DNA of 6,549 nt, from contig PLSJ01000485.1 of NCBI GenBank assembly GCA_003165115.1, positions 1,445 through 7,993 on the forward strand, given 5' to 3'. The notes below the pieces were generated by a model that saw only the letters and a list, made by a program, of their open reading frames with translations, searched no databases and was not told where the DNA came from. Numbering within the stretch: position 1 is the stretch's first letter; each line of letters begins with the position of its first letter. Position numbers and translations under genes: made by a program. Below are positions 1 to 5,645 of the stretch, in pieces. This DNA comes from Syntrophaceae bacterium (GTDB lineage: Bacteria > Desulfobacterota > Syntrophorhabdia > Syntrophorhabdales > WCHB1-27).

Positions 1-877
1 CGTCGCCTTTTGCTTTTGTGGAGGGTATGCGCGATTCGCACGGGACTTTCGTCTGGCAGAGGCCGCAGCCGTACGCCTGCAACCCGTAGGCTTCCAACGC
101 ACGCGCCCGCTCCACCGTGTCGATGTACTCCCTGCACTTCTCCTTGTCATGTCCGCGAGAACTGATGGCGCCGACGGGACAGCGGCCTATGCATTTGCCG
201 CACGCGCCTTCCTGGGAAAAGAAGAGGCAGTATGCGTGTGGGTCGCTATAGGGTCTGGGCGTGGCGGGGATGGAAAGGCGCGCCACCACCGAGCCGCATC
301 GCATGGCCTTGCCGAGGGGGGTGATGAGGCCGTCGCACAGGCCGAAGGTGCCGAGGCCCGCGGCGAAGGCCGCGTGCCGTTCCGACCAGGTGGAGGCAAA
401 GCCGTACCGCTCCGACACCTTCATGCCGAAAGACGGCAGGTTTTGCGGGGCCACGGCCTGATAACCCGCGTCGCTCAGCCTCGAGACCATGTAGTCCCGG
501 AGCTTCGCGTTGAACTCTTCCCCGAACTTCCTTGACCGGAGCCAGCGTTCGGAGGCGTGGACCGTCTCCTTCCTGTTGTCTGCCTTGGTCGCCCGTGTCT
601 GAGGCAGTATCCAGGAGATCACGGTGAGCTGCTCGGGCGTAATCCAGACATCGGGAAATGCCTGGGTGAATGCTTCTGTCGGTGTCCAGTGAAAAGGGCC
701 TATCGATCTCTTGAATTCATCATATAGTGGGTCGTCGCCGCTGGAAAAACCGACAATAGGCACGTCGAACGCCGGTTCGTCGTGCGTACCGCCGAGATTG
801 TTTACCGGTAACTTTGTAAAGTCCCTGACGGACTCTTCCACCCATGCGGAAAGGCTGAACCGGTCTTTCGTCAGCAT
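1..877 (-). CDS. QueG-like (epoxyqueuosine reductase-related) 4Fe-4S protein, 3' end outside window
   Basis: The frame is open for 292 codons from ATG 877 to the window edge, with no stop, so the C-terminus is missing. The start is supported by a GAAGGAG ribosome-binding site at 890-884, six bases before the ATG. Residues 150-200 resemble the conserved core before the clusters in QueG-like proteins (GLGTFGLCDG at 174-183, then a GKAMRCGSVV stretch). Two ferredoxin-type cluster motifs follow: CGKCIGRCPVGAI at 226-238, and C248 with YGCGLCQTKVPCE at 269-281. The cysteines are 181, 194, 217, 226, 229, 233, 248, 271, 274 and 280. QueG reduces epoxyqueuosine in tRNA with cobalamin and two [4Fe-4S] clusters. 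This protein differs in its cluster spacing and N-terminal 150 residues, so it is better called a QueG-related iron-sulfur oxidoreductase of unknown substrate. No signal peptide is visible, so it is probably cytoplasmic. It is transcribed divergently from the muramidase gene. Confidence 0.85.
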   Translation of the reverse strand, partial: MLTKDRFSLSAWVEESVRDFTKLPVNNLGGTHDEPAFDVPIVGFSSGDDPLYDEFKRSIGPFHWTPTEAFTQAFPDVWITPEQLTVISWILPQTRATKADNRKETVHASERWLRSRKFGEEFNAKLRDYMVSRLSDAGYQAVAPQNLPSFGMKVSERYGFASTWSERHAAFAAGLGTFGLCDGLITPLGKAMRCGSVVARLSIPATPRPYSDPHAYCLFFSQEGACGKCIGRCPVGAISSRGHDKEKCREYIDTVERARALEAYGLQAYGCGLCQTKVPCESRIPSTKAKGD

Positions 878-944
878 TTGGGACTCCTTCGTCGACTGAT
901 GGGATATCGGCGATACCAACGGATCGTCTGCATACATTCCCAAT

Positions 945-980
945 ATAATATAGTATATCAGAAAACTCCACTGCGGCCAA
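945..980 (-). promoter_or_regulatory. Putative sigma-70 promoter for the QueG-like gene
   Basis: Read on the minus strand, TTGGCC (980-975) is followed after exactly 17 bases by TATACT (957-952). Transcription would start near 945 and give a leader of about 68 bases before the ATG at 877. The -10 matches consensus at 5 of 6 positions; the -35 is weaker, at 4 of 6. The region between is locally AT-rich against a GC-rich background, which supports the call. It is assigned from sequence alone. Confidence 0.5.
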
Positions 981-1030
981 CCGGTTTTTCAGAAGGCATC
1001 GATTCGCGCGGGGAGTGCGACGACATTTTT

Positions 1031-1049
1031 CTGACACCCGCACCGTCAG
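1031..1049. promoter_or_regulatory. Dyad CTGAC-N9-GTCAG, possible activator site
   Basis: The five-base arms CTGAC (1031-1035) and GTCAG (1045-1049) are exact reverse complements around a nine-base spacer. The dyad is centred about 116 bases upstream of the predicted sigma-54 start site. Enhancer-binding activators of sigma-54 commonly bind at such distances. The T-run beside it (1026-1030) is on the wrong side for a plus-strand terminator. A five-base dyad can occur by chance, so this is a weak call based mainly on position. Confidence 0.2.
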
Positions 1050-1130
1050 GGGTCTGCCACCGGCGGGCGTATGGCGGGCGGGGCTCGCGAATAACGGCGC
1101 GGGGCAACGCGGCGCGCCACGGGCATAGTA

Positions 1131-1147
1131 AGGCACGGTGATTGCAT
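1131..1147 (+). promoter_or_regulatory. Sigma-54 (RpoN) -24/-12 promoter of the muramidase gene
   Basis: The sequence AGGCACGGTGATTGCAT matches the sigma-54 consensus TGGCACG-N4-TTGCW at every defined position except the first. The invariant GG (1132-1133) and GC (1144-1145) are separated by the required ten bases. The predicted start is near 1156-1157, about 37 bases before the ATG at 1194. This implies control by an ATP-dependent enhancer-binding protein, whose gene is not in the window. The match, exact spacing and position just before a gene make it the clearest regulatory site here. An overlapping sigma-70 reading (TTGCAT-17-CATGAT, 1143-1171) is much poorer. Confidence 0.7.
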
Positions 1148-1183
1148 TTAAGTCCTGGCAAGCGCATGATACCACGTCCCGAT

Positions 1184-1189
1184 GAGGAG
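1184..1189 (+). promoter_or_regulatory. Ribosome-binding site GAGGAG fixing the muramidase start
   Basis: GAGGAG ends four bases before ATG 1194. The alternative in-frame ATG at 1182 overlaps this motif, has no Shine-Dalgarno sequence of its own, and would add only four residues. ATG 1194 is therefore the better start. Confidence 0.65.
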
Positions 1190-1193
1190 CCGC

Positions 1194-1907
1194 ATGTTTA
1201 ACCTGGTTGGATTTTCTCCGTTATCTTTTCAGGACCCCGAGAGAGCGGAGACCCTGCCCCCCGCCGTCGACCCGCGCACGGGTGTCGCTGCCGGCCAGGC
1301 AGCCTCATTCCTCGGCATCCTGATGCAGAGGATCGCGGCCGCGGCCGGGCAGCCGGCGGCAACGTTGTCGGATCAGGCTTCCGCGATGCCGCGGACCGCG
1401 GACCCCGCCTATGGCCGGCCGGATAAAGGGTACGGCCCGGCGGGCAATGTGACGATGAGGGAAGCGCTCCGCTTTGTCATGGAGCACGAAGGGAGCGGCT
1501 ACGTGGCCAGTGACGCGGGCCGGGAATCGTCGAAGTACGGGATCCTCCAGGCTACCGCCGCCCGGTGCGGCTACAATGGGAACGTCCGTGACATGTCGCG
1601 GACGGAGGCGGACGCGATCTACCGGAAAATATGGGACGAGTCAGGCAGCGGAAAGCTGCCCGCGGGACTTGCCCTTGTCCATTTCGATACCTATATGAAC
1701 AGCCCCCAGGCAGCGAAGAAAATGCTGCAATCATCGGGGGGCGACACGGACGCGTACCTGCGGCTCCGCACACAGCGGTACGCCCGTCTCTCCGAATTGA
1801 ATCCGGCGAGATACGCGCAGTATATGAAAGGCTGGATGAAAAGAATCCACGACCTTCGCAGCGTGGCGGCCCAAACCGGACCGTCATTCACGAGGGCATC
1901 CGTATGA
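1194..1907 (+). CDS. GH108-type peptidoglycan hydrolase (muramidase) with N-terminal extension
   Basis: The product has 237 residues. Residues about 87-230 match the glycosyl hydrolase 108 / peptidoglycan-binding-3 architecture. The N-terminal catalytic helix carries MEHEGSGYV with Glu99 in the position of the catalytic acid. DAGRESSKYGIL follows, where the family usually has a D-x-GG-x-TN-x-GI block. Next come the IYRKIW segment, the HFDTYMNSPQAAKKML segment (equivalent to fD-x-x-vNsG of the family), and the closing R-x-x-RY ... KGW-x-x-R helices. GH108 enzymes cleave the glycan backbone of peptidoglycan and are often phage endolysins, but no phage genes surround this one. The first 86 residues are low in homology, rich in Ala, Pro and Gln, and lack a Sec signal or transmembrane helix, so export is unexplained. 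A GQAASFLGILMQRI helix in this extension faintly recalls the rod-binding part of FlgJ; I do not rely on that. It appears monocistronic, with a sigma-54 promoter upstream and a hairpin downstream. Confidence 0.85.
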   Translation: MFNLVGFSPLSFQDPERAETLPPAVDPRTGVAAGQAASFLGILMQRIAAAAGQPAATLSDQASAMPRTADPAYGRPDKGYGPAGNVTMREALRFVMEHEGSGYVASDAGRESSKYGILQATAARCGYNGNVRDMSRTEADAIYRKIWDESGSGKLPAGLALVHFDTYMNSPQAAKKMLQSSGGDTDAYLRLRTQRYARLSELNPARYAQYMKGWMKRIHDLRSVAAQTGPSFTRASV

Positions 1908-1940
1908 CATGGCGAATACCGTGTCTTCCCCGTTCCTTCC

Positions 1941-1998
1941 CCCTTTAAGCTGAAAGACAGGGGCTAAAACCCCCTGTCTTTCAGCGCCACCCTTTAAG
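1941..1998. repeat. 9-bp direct repeats CCCTTTAAG bracketing a palindrome
   Basis: CCCTTTAAG occurs at 1941-1949 and again at 1990-1998, on either side of the perfect inverted repeat at 1949-1985. The layout of short direct repeats outside a palindrome resembles a target-site duplication around a miniature element. The left copy shares one base with the palindrome and the right copy is four bases away, so the symmetry is not exact. No transposase remnant is visible. It may be coincidence. Confidence 0.3.
1949..1985. terminator. Perfect 15-bp hairpin after the muramidase gene, probable terminator
   Basis: The left arm 1949-1963 and right arm 1971-1985 are exact reverse complements around the seven-base loop CTAAAAC. 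It lies 41 bases past the muramidase stop and about 60 bases before the predicted aas leader, where a terminator is expected. There is no T-run after the stem on the plus strand (GCCACCC follows), and only TT on the minus strand. It is therefore not a textbook intrinsic terminator. It could instead stabilise the 3' end or be a copy of a dispersed palindromic repeat. Confidence 0.5.
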
Positions 1999-2040
1999 AG
2001 AGAGGCACGCGGATAGTTGCCGCAATGTTGAACCGGGTGG

Positions 2041-2069
2041 TTTATAATGTATCGTTCATCATCTATAAT
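2041..2069 (+). promoter_or_regulatory. AT-rich promoter region with two TATAAT boxes before aas
   Basis: Perfect TATAAT hexamers occur at 2043-2048 and 2064-2069. The first would give a leader of about 26 bases that keeps the ribosome-binding site, but has only a poor or badly spaced -35 (TTGCCG at 2017-2022, 20 bases away). The second has TTTATA (2041-2046) exactly 17 bases upstream, but would start transcription only about five bases before the ATG. One of them probably drives aas and the genes after it. Confidence 0.4.
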
Positions 2070-2080
2070 TCAGGGTGGGT

Positions 2081-4225
2081 ATGCGCGATTCTCTCAAGAC
2101 GGTCTTCGAGGAGGGGCTGCGCCTCTTTTTCAGGCTTTATTTCAGCCTCGTCCACCGTGTCAGGGTCGAGGGGCTGGAGCGGGTGCCGCGAGACGCCGAC
2201 AGGCTGATCGTGATCGCCAACCACGCATCCCTCCTCGACGGCCTGCTCGTCTGGACGTATCTCAGGCTGCCGCTCAAGATCGTCGTCGACCGGACGGTGG
2301 CCGCAAAACTCCTCTTCCGTCCCTTTGCGCGCAACAGCCATACCATCCTGATCGATTTGATGAACCCCTATGCGCTGAAAGAGGTCACCCACCTGGTGGC
2401 GGGGGGCACGCCGCTGCTCATTTTCCCCGAAGGCCGCATGACCCTGACGGGCGGCCTCATGAAGCTCTACGACGGGACGGGTTTCGTCGCGCTGCGCACC
2501 GGCGCCTCCGTCCTCCCCCTCCACCTCGGCACGTACCGCACCTTATATGCGAAAAAGCACCCCGGCCGCAGGTTCTTCGGCCGCGTCGTAATCTTCGTCG
2601 GCAGGGCGCGCCCGCCTTTGTCTCTCGACCATCTCCCGCGCAGCAAGAGGAAGCAGGCAGCCACGAGGGCCATCTACAGGATGCTGTGCGAGGTCCGCGT
2701 GGAGGCGCACGCCGCGCCGTCGACGCTCGGGCGCGAGTTTATCCGCAAGTGCAGGGAACATCGGGCGAGGCCGCTTTTCGACGACGCGACCGGCAACCGG
2801 ATGACGTACGGGAAGGCCCTCGCGGCCTCGTTCGTCCTGGGCCGCCTCCTGGCGGGTGGCCCAGGCGGGACCGTCGCGATCATGCTGCCGAACCTCACCG
2901 TGGCCGCCCTCGTCTTCATGGGCATGCAAATCTTCAGGAAGACCGTCGTGTTCCTCAACTACTCGGCGGGCCGCGCCGCCATCGGGCACGCCCTTGGATT
3001 AGCGGACCCGGACCTGGTGGTGACGTCCCGCGCCTTCCTTGAGAGGATGCGCATACCGGGGGACGTCTTCGGGACGCGCCGGGTCGTCTTCGTGGAAGAC
3101 CTGAAAACCTGCGTACGCGCCGGGGACAAGGCGTGGGGCCTTATGCGGAGCTTCTTCCCCGGCACGTACGCGGCGATGGCGCCCGGCGGGGAGCAGGCGA
3201 CGGCCTGTATCCTTTTCACCTCCGGCTCGGAAGGGCAGCCGAAGGGTGTCTGCCTCTCCCACGAGAACCTTATCACGAACGTCCATCAGGCGCTCTCGAG
3301 GATCGATGTATCGGGTGAGGACCATTTCTTTAACGCCTTGCCCCTCTTTCACGCCTTCGGCCTCACGGTGGGGACGATTATCCCCGTGTTCCTCGGCAGC
3401 CGGGCCTTCTTCCACGTAAGCCCCCTGCATTACCGCCTGGTCCCCGAGCTGGCCTACGAAAAGGGGTGCACGGTCCTGTGCGGCACCGCAACCTTCCTCA
3501 AGGGCTACGGCCGGCGCGCGAACCCCTACGATTTTTACGCCATGCGCCACGTCTTCAGCGGCGCGGAAAGGCTGCCCGACGCGGTGTTCGACGACTACGC
3601 GAAGAAATTCGGGGTGCGGGTGCTGGCGGGCTACGGGGTGACGGAGTGCTCCCCCATGGTGAGCATCAACAGCCGTCTCGATCACGCGTACGGGACGGTG
3701 GGCATGATGCTGCCCGGCATGGAGTACAAGCTCGGCGCGGTCCCCGGCATAGACGCGGCCGGCACGGGAAAGCTCTTCGTGCGGGGCAGGAACGTCATGA
3801 AGGGGTACCTCAAGAACGACAGGGCGAACCACAAGTACCTCGTCGAGGACGGCGGCTGGTACGATACGGGCGACGTCGTCGAGATCACGGAAGAAGGGTT
3901 CCTGAAAATCGTGGGCAGACTCGGGCGCTTCGCCAAGGTGAGCGGGGAGATGGTCTCTCTTGCCGCGGTGGAGGACGCCCTCGCGGACACGTTCGCCGAC
4001 CGGCGCTGGTCCGTTGCGGTGATCGCGCGGCCGGACGAGTCGCGGGGGGAGAGGCTTGCGGTGGTCACGAACAACCCCGGCGTCACCGCGAGGGCGGTGC
4101 GGGAGGTGCTTTCGGGAAAAGGCTTTTCCGAGCTGGCGATCCCGCGGGAAGTACGCTTCATGAAAGAGATGCCGAAGCTGGGGACGGGCAAGGTCGATTA
4201 CGTGACGCTGCGCGCCATCGCCTGA
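2081..4225 (+). CDS. aas: Bifunctional 2-acylglycerophosphoethanolamine acyltransferase / acyl-ACP synthetase
   Basis: The product has 714 residues, against 719 for E. coli Aas, with the same two-domain order. Residues about 20-190 are a PlsC-type glycerophospholipid acyltransferase: NHASLLD carries the H-x4-D catalytic pair (His48, Asp53), and FPEGRMT holds the substrate-binding EGR (117-119). Residues about 230-714 are an adenylate-forming ligase: P-loop FTSGSEGQPKG (379-389), GYGVTECSP (517-525), WYDTGD (593-598), and LGTGK with the catalytic Lys704. Aas activates a fatty acid onto ACP and transfers it to 2-acyl lysophospholipids at the cytoplasmic face of the inner membrane, repairing phospholipids. 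PLFHAFGLTVG and SPLHYRLVPELAYEKGCTVL closely follow E. coli Aas. ATG 2081 is chosen because an AGGGTG motif lies just upstream; in-frame GTG 2075 would overlap it. It leads the likely unit aas-yihY-cupin. Acyl specificity cannot be read from sequence. Confidence 0.94.
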   Translation: MRDSLKTVFEEGLRLFFRLYFSLVHRVRVEGLERVPRDADRLIVIANHASLLDGLLVWTYLRLPLKIVVDRTVAAKLLFRPFARNSHTILIDLMNPYALKEVTHLVAGGTPLLIFPEGRMTLTGGLMKLYDGTGFVALRTGASVLPLHLGTYRTLYAKKHPGRRFFGRVVIFVGRARPPLSLDHLPRSKRKQAATRAIYRMLCEVRVEAHAAPSTLGREFIRKCREHRARPLFDDATGNRMTYGKALAASFVLGRLLAGGPGGTVAIMLPNLTVAALVFMGMQIFRKTVVFLNYSAGRAAIGHALGLADPDLVVTSRAFLERMRIPGDVFGTRRVVFVEDLKTCVRAGDKAWGLMRSFFPGTYAAMAPGGEQATACILFTSGSEGQPKGVCLSHENLITNVHQALSRIDVSGEDHFFNALPLFHAFGLTVGTIIPVFLGSRAFFHVSPLHYRLVPELAYEKGCTVLCGTATFLKGYGRRANPYDFYAMRHVFSGAERLPDAVFDDYAKKFGVRVLAGYGVTECSPMVSINSRLDHAYGTVGMMLPGMEYKLGAVPGIDAAGTGKLFVRGRNVMKGYLKNDRANHKYLVEDGGWYDTGDVVEITEEGFLKIVGRLGRFAKVSGEMVSLAAVEDALADTFADRRWSVAVIARPDESRGERLAVVTNNPGVTARAVREVLSGKGFSELAIPREVRFMKEMPKLGTGKVDYVTLRAIA

Positions 4226-4287
4226 GGGGTGACGGGTAAGTGAGCGAAATGGCGATTGCGACTCCGCCTCTTCGTGATTAACCTTAT

Positions 4288-4311
4288 AGAAGGCAATTCA
4301 GCTTCATTGCC
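4288..4311 (+). promoter_or_regulatory. Small hairpin overlapping the only Shine-Dalgarno-like motif before yihY
   Basis: GGCAAT (4292-4297) and ATTGCC (4306-4311) form an exact six-base stem around an eight-base loop, ending one base before GTG 4312. The purine-rich AGAAGG at 4288-4293 overlaps the left arm and is the only ribosome-binding-like sequence in the gap. It lies 18 bases from the GTG and 27 from ATG 4321, which is too far unless the hairpin brings them together. No convincing promoter is visible in the 95-base gap. Confidence 0.25.
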
Positions 4312-4320
4312 GTGCCCCTT

Positions 4321-5220
4321 ATGCGCGATCTTCTTCTCTTTTTCAGGCTGCTTTTCCACACCGTGGAGGACGCCCTTACCGGCTGGTGGGCGAACGAGGC
4401 GCCGAGGCTTGCGGCGGCCGTCGCCTTTTACACGGTATTCTCCCTCGCCCCCCTGGTGATTATCGCCGTGGCGATAGCGGGGGCCGTATTCGGCGCCGCG
4501 GCCGCGCAGGGCCAGATCGTCTCCCACATAGAGGAGCTTGTGGGACGGGACGCCGCGGGCGTCATCCAGAGCATCCTCGTCAGCGCGCGCGCTTCCCATT
4601 CCGGGTGGCTTGCCGCCGTAGTCAGCAGCATCGTCCTCCTGGTCGGCGCCACCGGCGTGTTTACCGAGCTTCAGCACGACCTGAACCGGGTCTGGGGGGT
4701 GCGGTCGCCGGGGAGCATCAAGAGCGTTATCAGGACGAGACTCATCTCCTTTTTCATCGTCCTCGGCTGCGGCGCCGTGCTGATAGCCGCGCTTCTCGTC
4801 AACGCGGGGCTTACGATAGCCGTCGCCTATCTCGGCGACACCATCCCGGTCATCGACTTCTTCTTTTTCCTCGTGAACGTCGTGCTGCCGTTTGCCGTGA
4901 TCACCGCGCTTTTCGCCATGTTCTACAAGGTGCTCCCGGACGTGAGCATCGGCTGGGCGGCCGCGTGGGTCGGCGCCCTCATCACCGCGCTGCTTTTTGT
5001 GCTCGGCAATTACCTGCTCTCGTTCTATCTCAGCCGCGGGGCGATCAGGTCCGCCTACGGCGCCGCGGGCTCTTTTGTCGTCTTCCTCGTGTGGATCTAC
5101 TATTCGGCCCAGATCTTCTTCTTCGGCGCCGAGGTCACCCACGCCTACACAAAGGCTGCCGGGATCCGGTTCGCGCCGTTGCATGGGGCGGTGCCTGTAG
5201 ACGGCAAGGAGAAACGATAG
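4321..5220 (+). CDS. YihY/BrkB-family (UPF0761) inner-membrane protein
   Basis: The product has 299 residues, typical for the family (about 290). Six hydrophobic segments are visible, at about 31-60, 97-118, 142-170, 178-204, 211-236 and 247-270. Family hallmarks are present: AAAVAFYTVFSLAPL near 31-45, the TELQHDLNRVWGV stretch at 115-127, and the C-terminal YGAAGS...VWIYYSAQIFFFGAEVTHAY block at 246-276. The old name ribonuclease BN for this family is a misassignment, and the biochemical role is not established. E. coli YhjD, a member of the same family, has a point mutant that rescues Kdo-depleted cells, which links the family to lipid or LPS-precursor transport. The position directly after aas fits a lipid-related role, but that is inference. 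The start is uncertain: ATG 4321 is used, GTG 4312 would add three residues, and neither has a good ribosome-binding site. The tail after residue 277 is hydrophilic and variable. Confidence 0.92.
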   Translation: MRDLLLFFRLLFHTVEDALTGWWANEAPRLAAAVAFYTVFSLAPLVIIAVAIAGAVFGAAAAQGQIVSHIEELVGRDAAGVIQSILVSARASHSGWLAAVVSSIVLLVGATGVFTELQHDLNRVWGVRSPGSIKSVIRTRLISFFIVLGCGAVLIAALLVNAGLTIAVAYLGDTIPVIDFFFFLVNVVLPFAVITALFAMFYKVLPDVSIGWAAAWVGALITALLFVLGNYLLSFYLSRGAIRSAYGAAGSFVVFLVWIYYSAQIFFFGAEVTHAYTKAAGIRFAPLHGAVPVDGKEKR

Positions 5221-5250
5221 CGCCCGCCGATCCTTTCCCGTTGGCGGGCG
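5221..5250. terminator. GC-rich hairpin immediately after the yihY stop
   Basis: CGCCCGCC (5221-5228) and GGCGGGCG (5243-5250) are exact reverse complements around a 14-base loop, and the left arm abuts the TAG stop. There is no T-run after it, so full termination is doubtful. A partial attenuator or mRNA-stabilising hairpin between yihY and the cupin gene is more likely. The tract GGCGGGCG also occurs twice near 1062-1080 and is probably just common in this GC-rich genome. Confidence 0.35.
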
Positions 5251-5268
5251 AAACGAAACGGCACTAAT

Positions 5269-5273
5269 GGAGG
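5269..5273 (+). promoter_or_regulatory. Ribosome-binding site GGAGG fixing the cupin start
   Basis: GGAGG lies five bases before ATG 5279. The earlier in-frame ATG at 5267 overlaps this motif and has no Shine-Dalgarno sequence of its own, so 5279 is the likely start. Confidence 0.7.
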
Positions 5274-5278
5274 CGCAC

Positions 5279-5635
5279 ATGAAAGGCATGGAAGTGAAGA
5301 CTTTCGATTCTCCGGACGGGGTCAGGACTTTCGAGAAAGGAAAGGTCGAGCTGGTCAACGTCAACGGCAGGACGGTCGGCAGGGCGACGTTCGAGCCCGG
5401 TTGGAGATGGTCCCGGTCGGTAAAGCCGATCGCGAATACCGAAAGCTGCCTGGCCCCTCACTTTCAGTACCATGTGTCGGGTACGATACACGTAAAGATG
5501 GACGACGGCACGGAGAGGGACCTGAAAGCGGGGGACGTTTCCATGCTGGGCGCGGGCCATGACGCCTGGGTGGTCGGCAACGAGCCGGCCGTCATCGTCG
5601 ATTTTCAGGGCATGGTTGATTACGCGAAAGGGTAA
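5279..5635 (+). CDS. Small single-domain cupin protein
   Basis: The product has 118 residues. It is a compact beta-barrel cupin without signal peptide or membrane segment, so probably cytoplasmic. Visible landmarks are PGWRWSRSVKP (40-50), an APHFQYHVSGTIHV strand pair (59-72), the turn KMDDGTERDLKAGDV (73-87), and GAGHDAWVVGNEPAV (91-105). His61, His65 and His94 are candidate metal ligands. The classical motif-1 pattern (HxH then Glu) is not intact, so metal binding and catalysis are open. Proteins with the W-x-PGW...PGHDAWVVGDEP pattern are widespread, and their substrate is generally unknown. It lies 58 bases after yihY on the same strand, with its own strong ribosome-binding site, and is probably the last gene of the aas unit. 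A binding or regulatory role is as likely as an enzymatic one. Confidence 0.85.
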   Translation: MKGMEVKTFDSPDGVRTFEKGKVELVNVNGRTVGRATFEPGWRWSRSVKPIANTESCLAPHFQYHVSGTIHVKMDDGTERDLKAGDVSMLGAGHDAWVVGNEPAVIVDFQGMVDYAKG

Positions 5636-5645
5636 GAGAGGCCCG

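Larger units (their letters stand above)
878..1193. other. Divergent intergenic control region (316 bases)
   Basis: No credible gene is present. Open frames here (for example 878-1141 plus, and 720-1175 and 958-1167 minus) are rich in Arg and Cys, resemble no family I recognise, and lack ribosome-binding sites. The left third (about 930-975) is AT-rich and holds the leftward promoter. The middle (about 1010-1130) is very GC-rich, with a small dyad at 1031-1049 and a tandem GGCGGGCG at 1062-1069 and 1073-1080. The right end holds the rightward sigma-54-type promoter and the ribosome-binding site of the muramidase gene. Confidence 0.7.

Noticed and set aside
149..535. 128-codon plus-strand open frame at the left end
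   Set aside because: It is antisense to the QueG-like gene, whose cysteine motifs are unambiguous. The translation is Gly/Ala/Arg-rich noise.
944..949. TATAAT on the plus strand as a promoter for the muramidase
   Set aside because: There is no -35 at suitable spacing and it would need a leader of about 240 bases. The AT-rich stretch is better explained by the leftward promoter.
2004..2020. AGGCACG ... TTGC before aas as a second sigma-54 promoter
   Set aside because: The GG and GC are 13 bases apart instead of 10, and sigma-54 spacing is strict.
23..2095. Shared 15-base string GGGTATGCGCGATTC near 24-38 and at the aas start (2078-2092)
   Set aside because: One copy is internal coding sequence of the QueG-like gene read on the other strand, and similarity stops at the edges. 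Coincidence is the simplest explanation.
2047..3042. 331-codon plus-strand open frame inside aas
   Set aside because: It is an Arg/Pro/Gly-rich shadow of aas in another frame, with no recognisable domain.
2999..3832. 277-codon minus-strand open frame antisense to aas
   Set aside because: It is a composition-driven shadow, rich in His, Arg, Glu and Val, and the opposite strand has a fully motif-supported enzyme.
4198..5364. 388-codon minus-strand open frame antisense to yihY
   Set aside because: It overlaps the clear yihY gene, reads as charged low-complexity protein (Asp, Glu, Arg, Gly, His), resembles no family and has no supporting start signals. Long antisense frames are expected in GC-rich genes.
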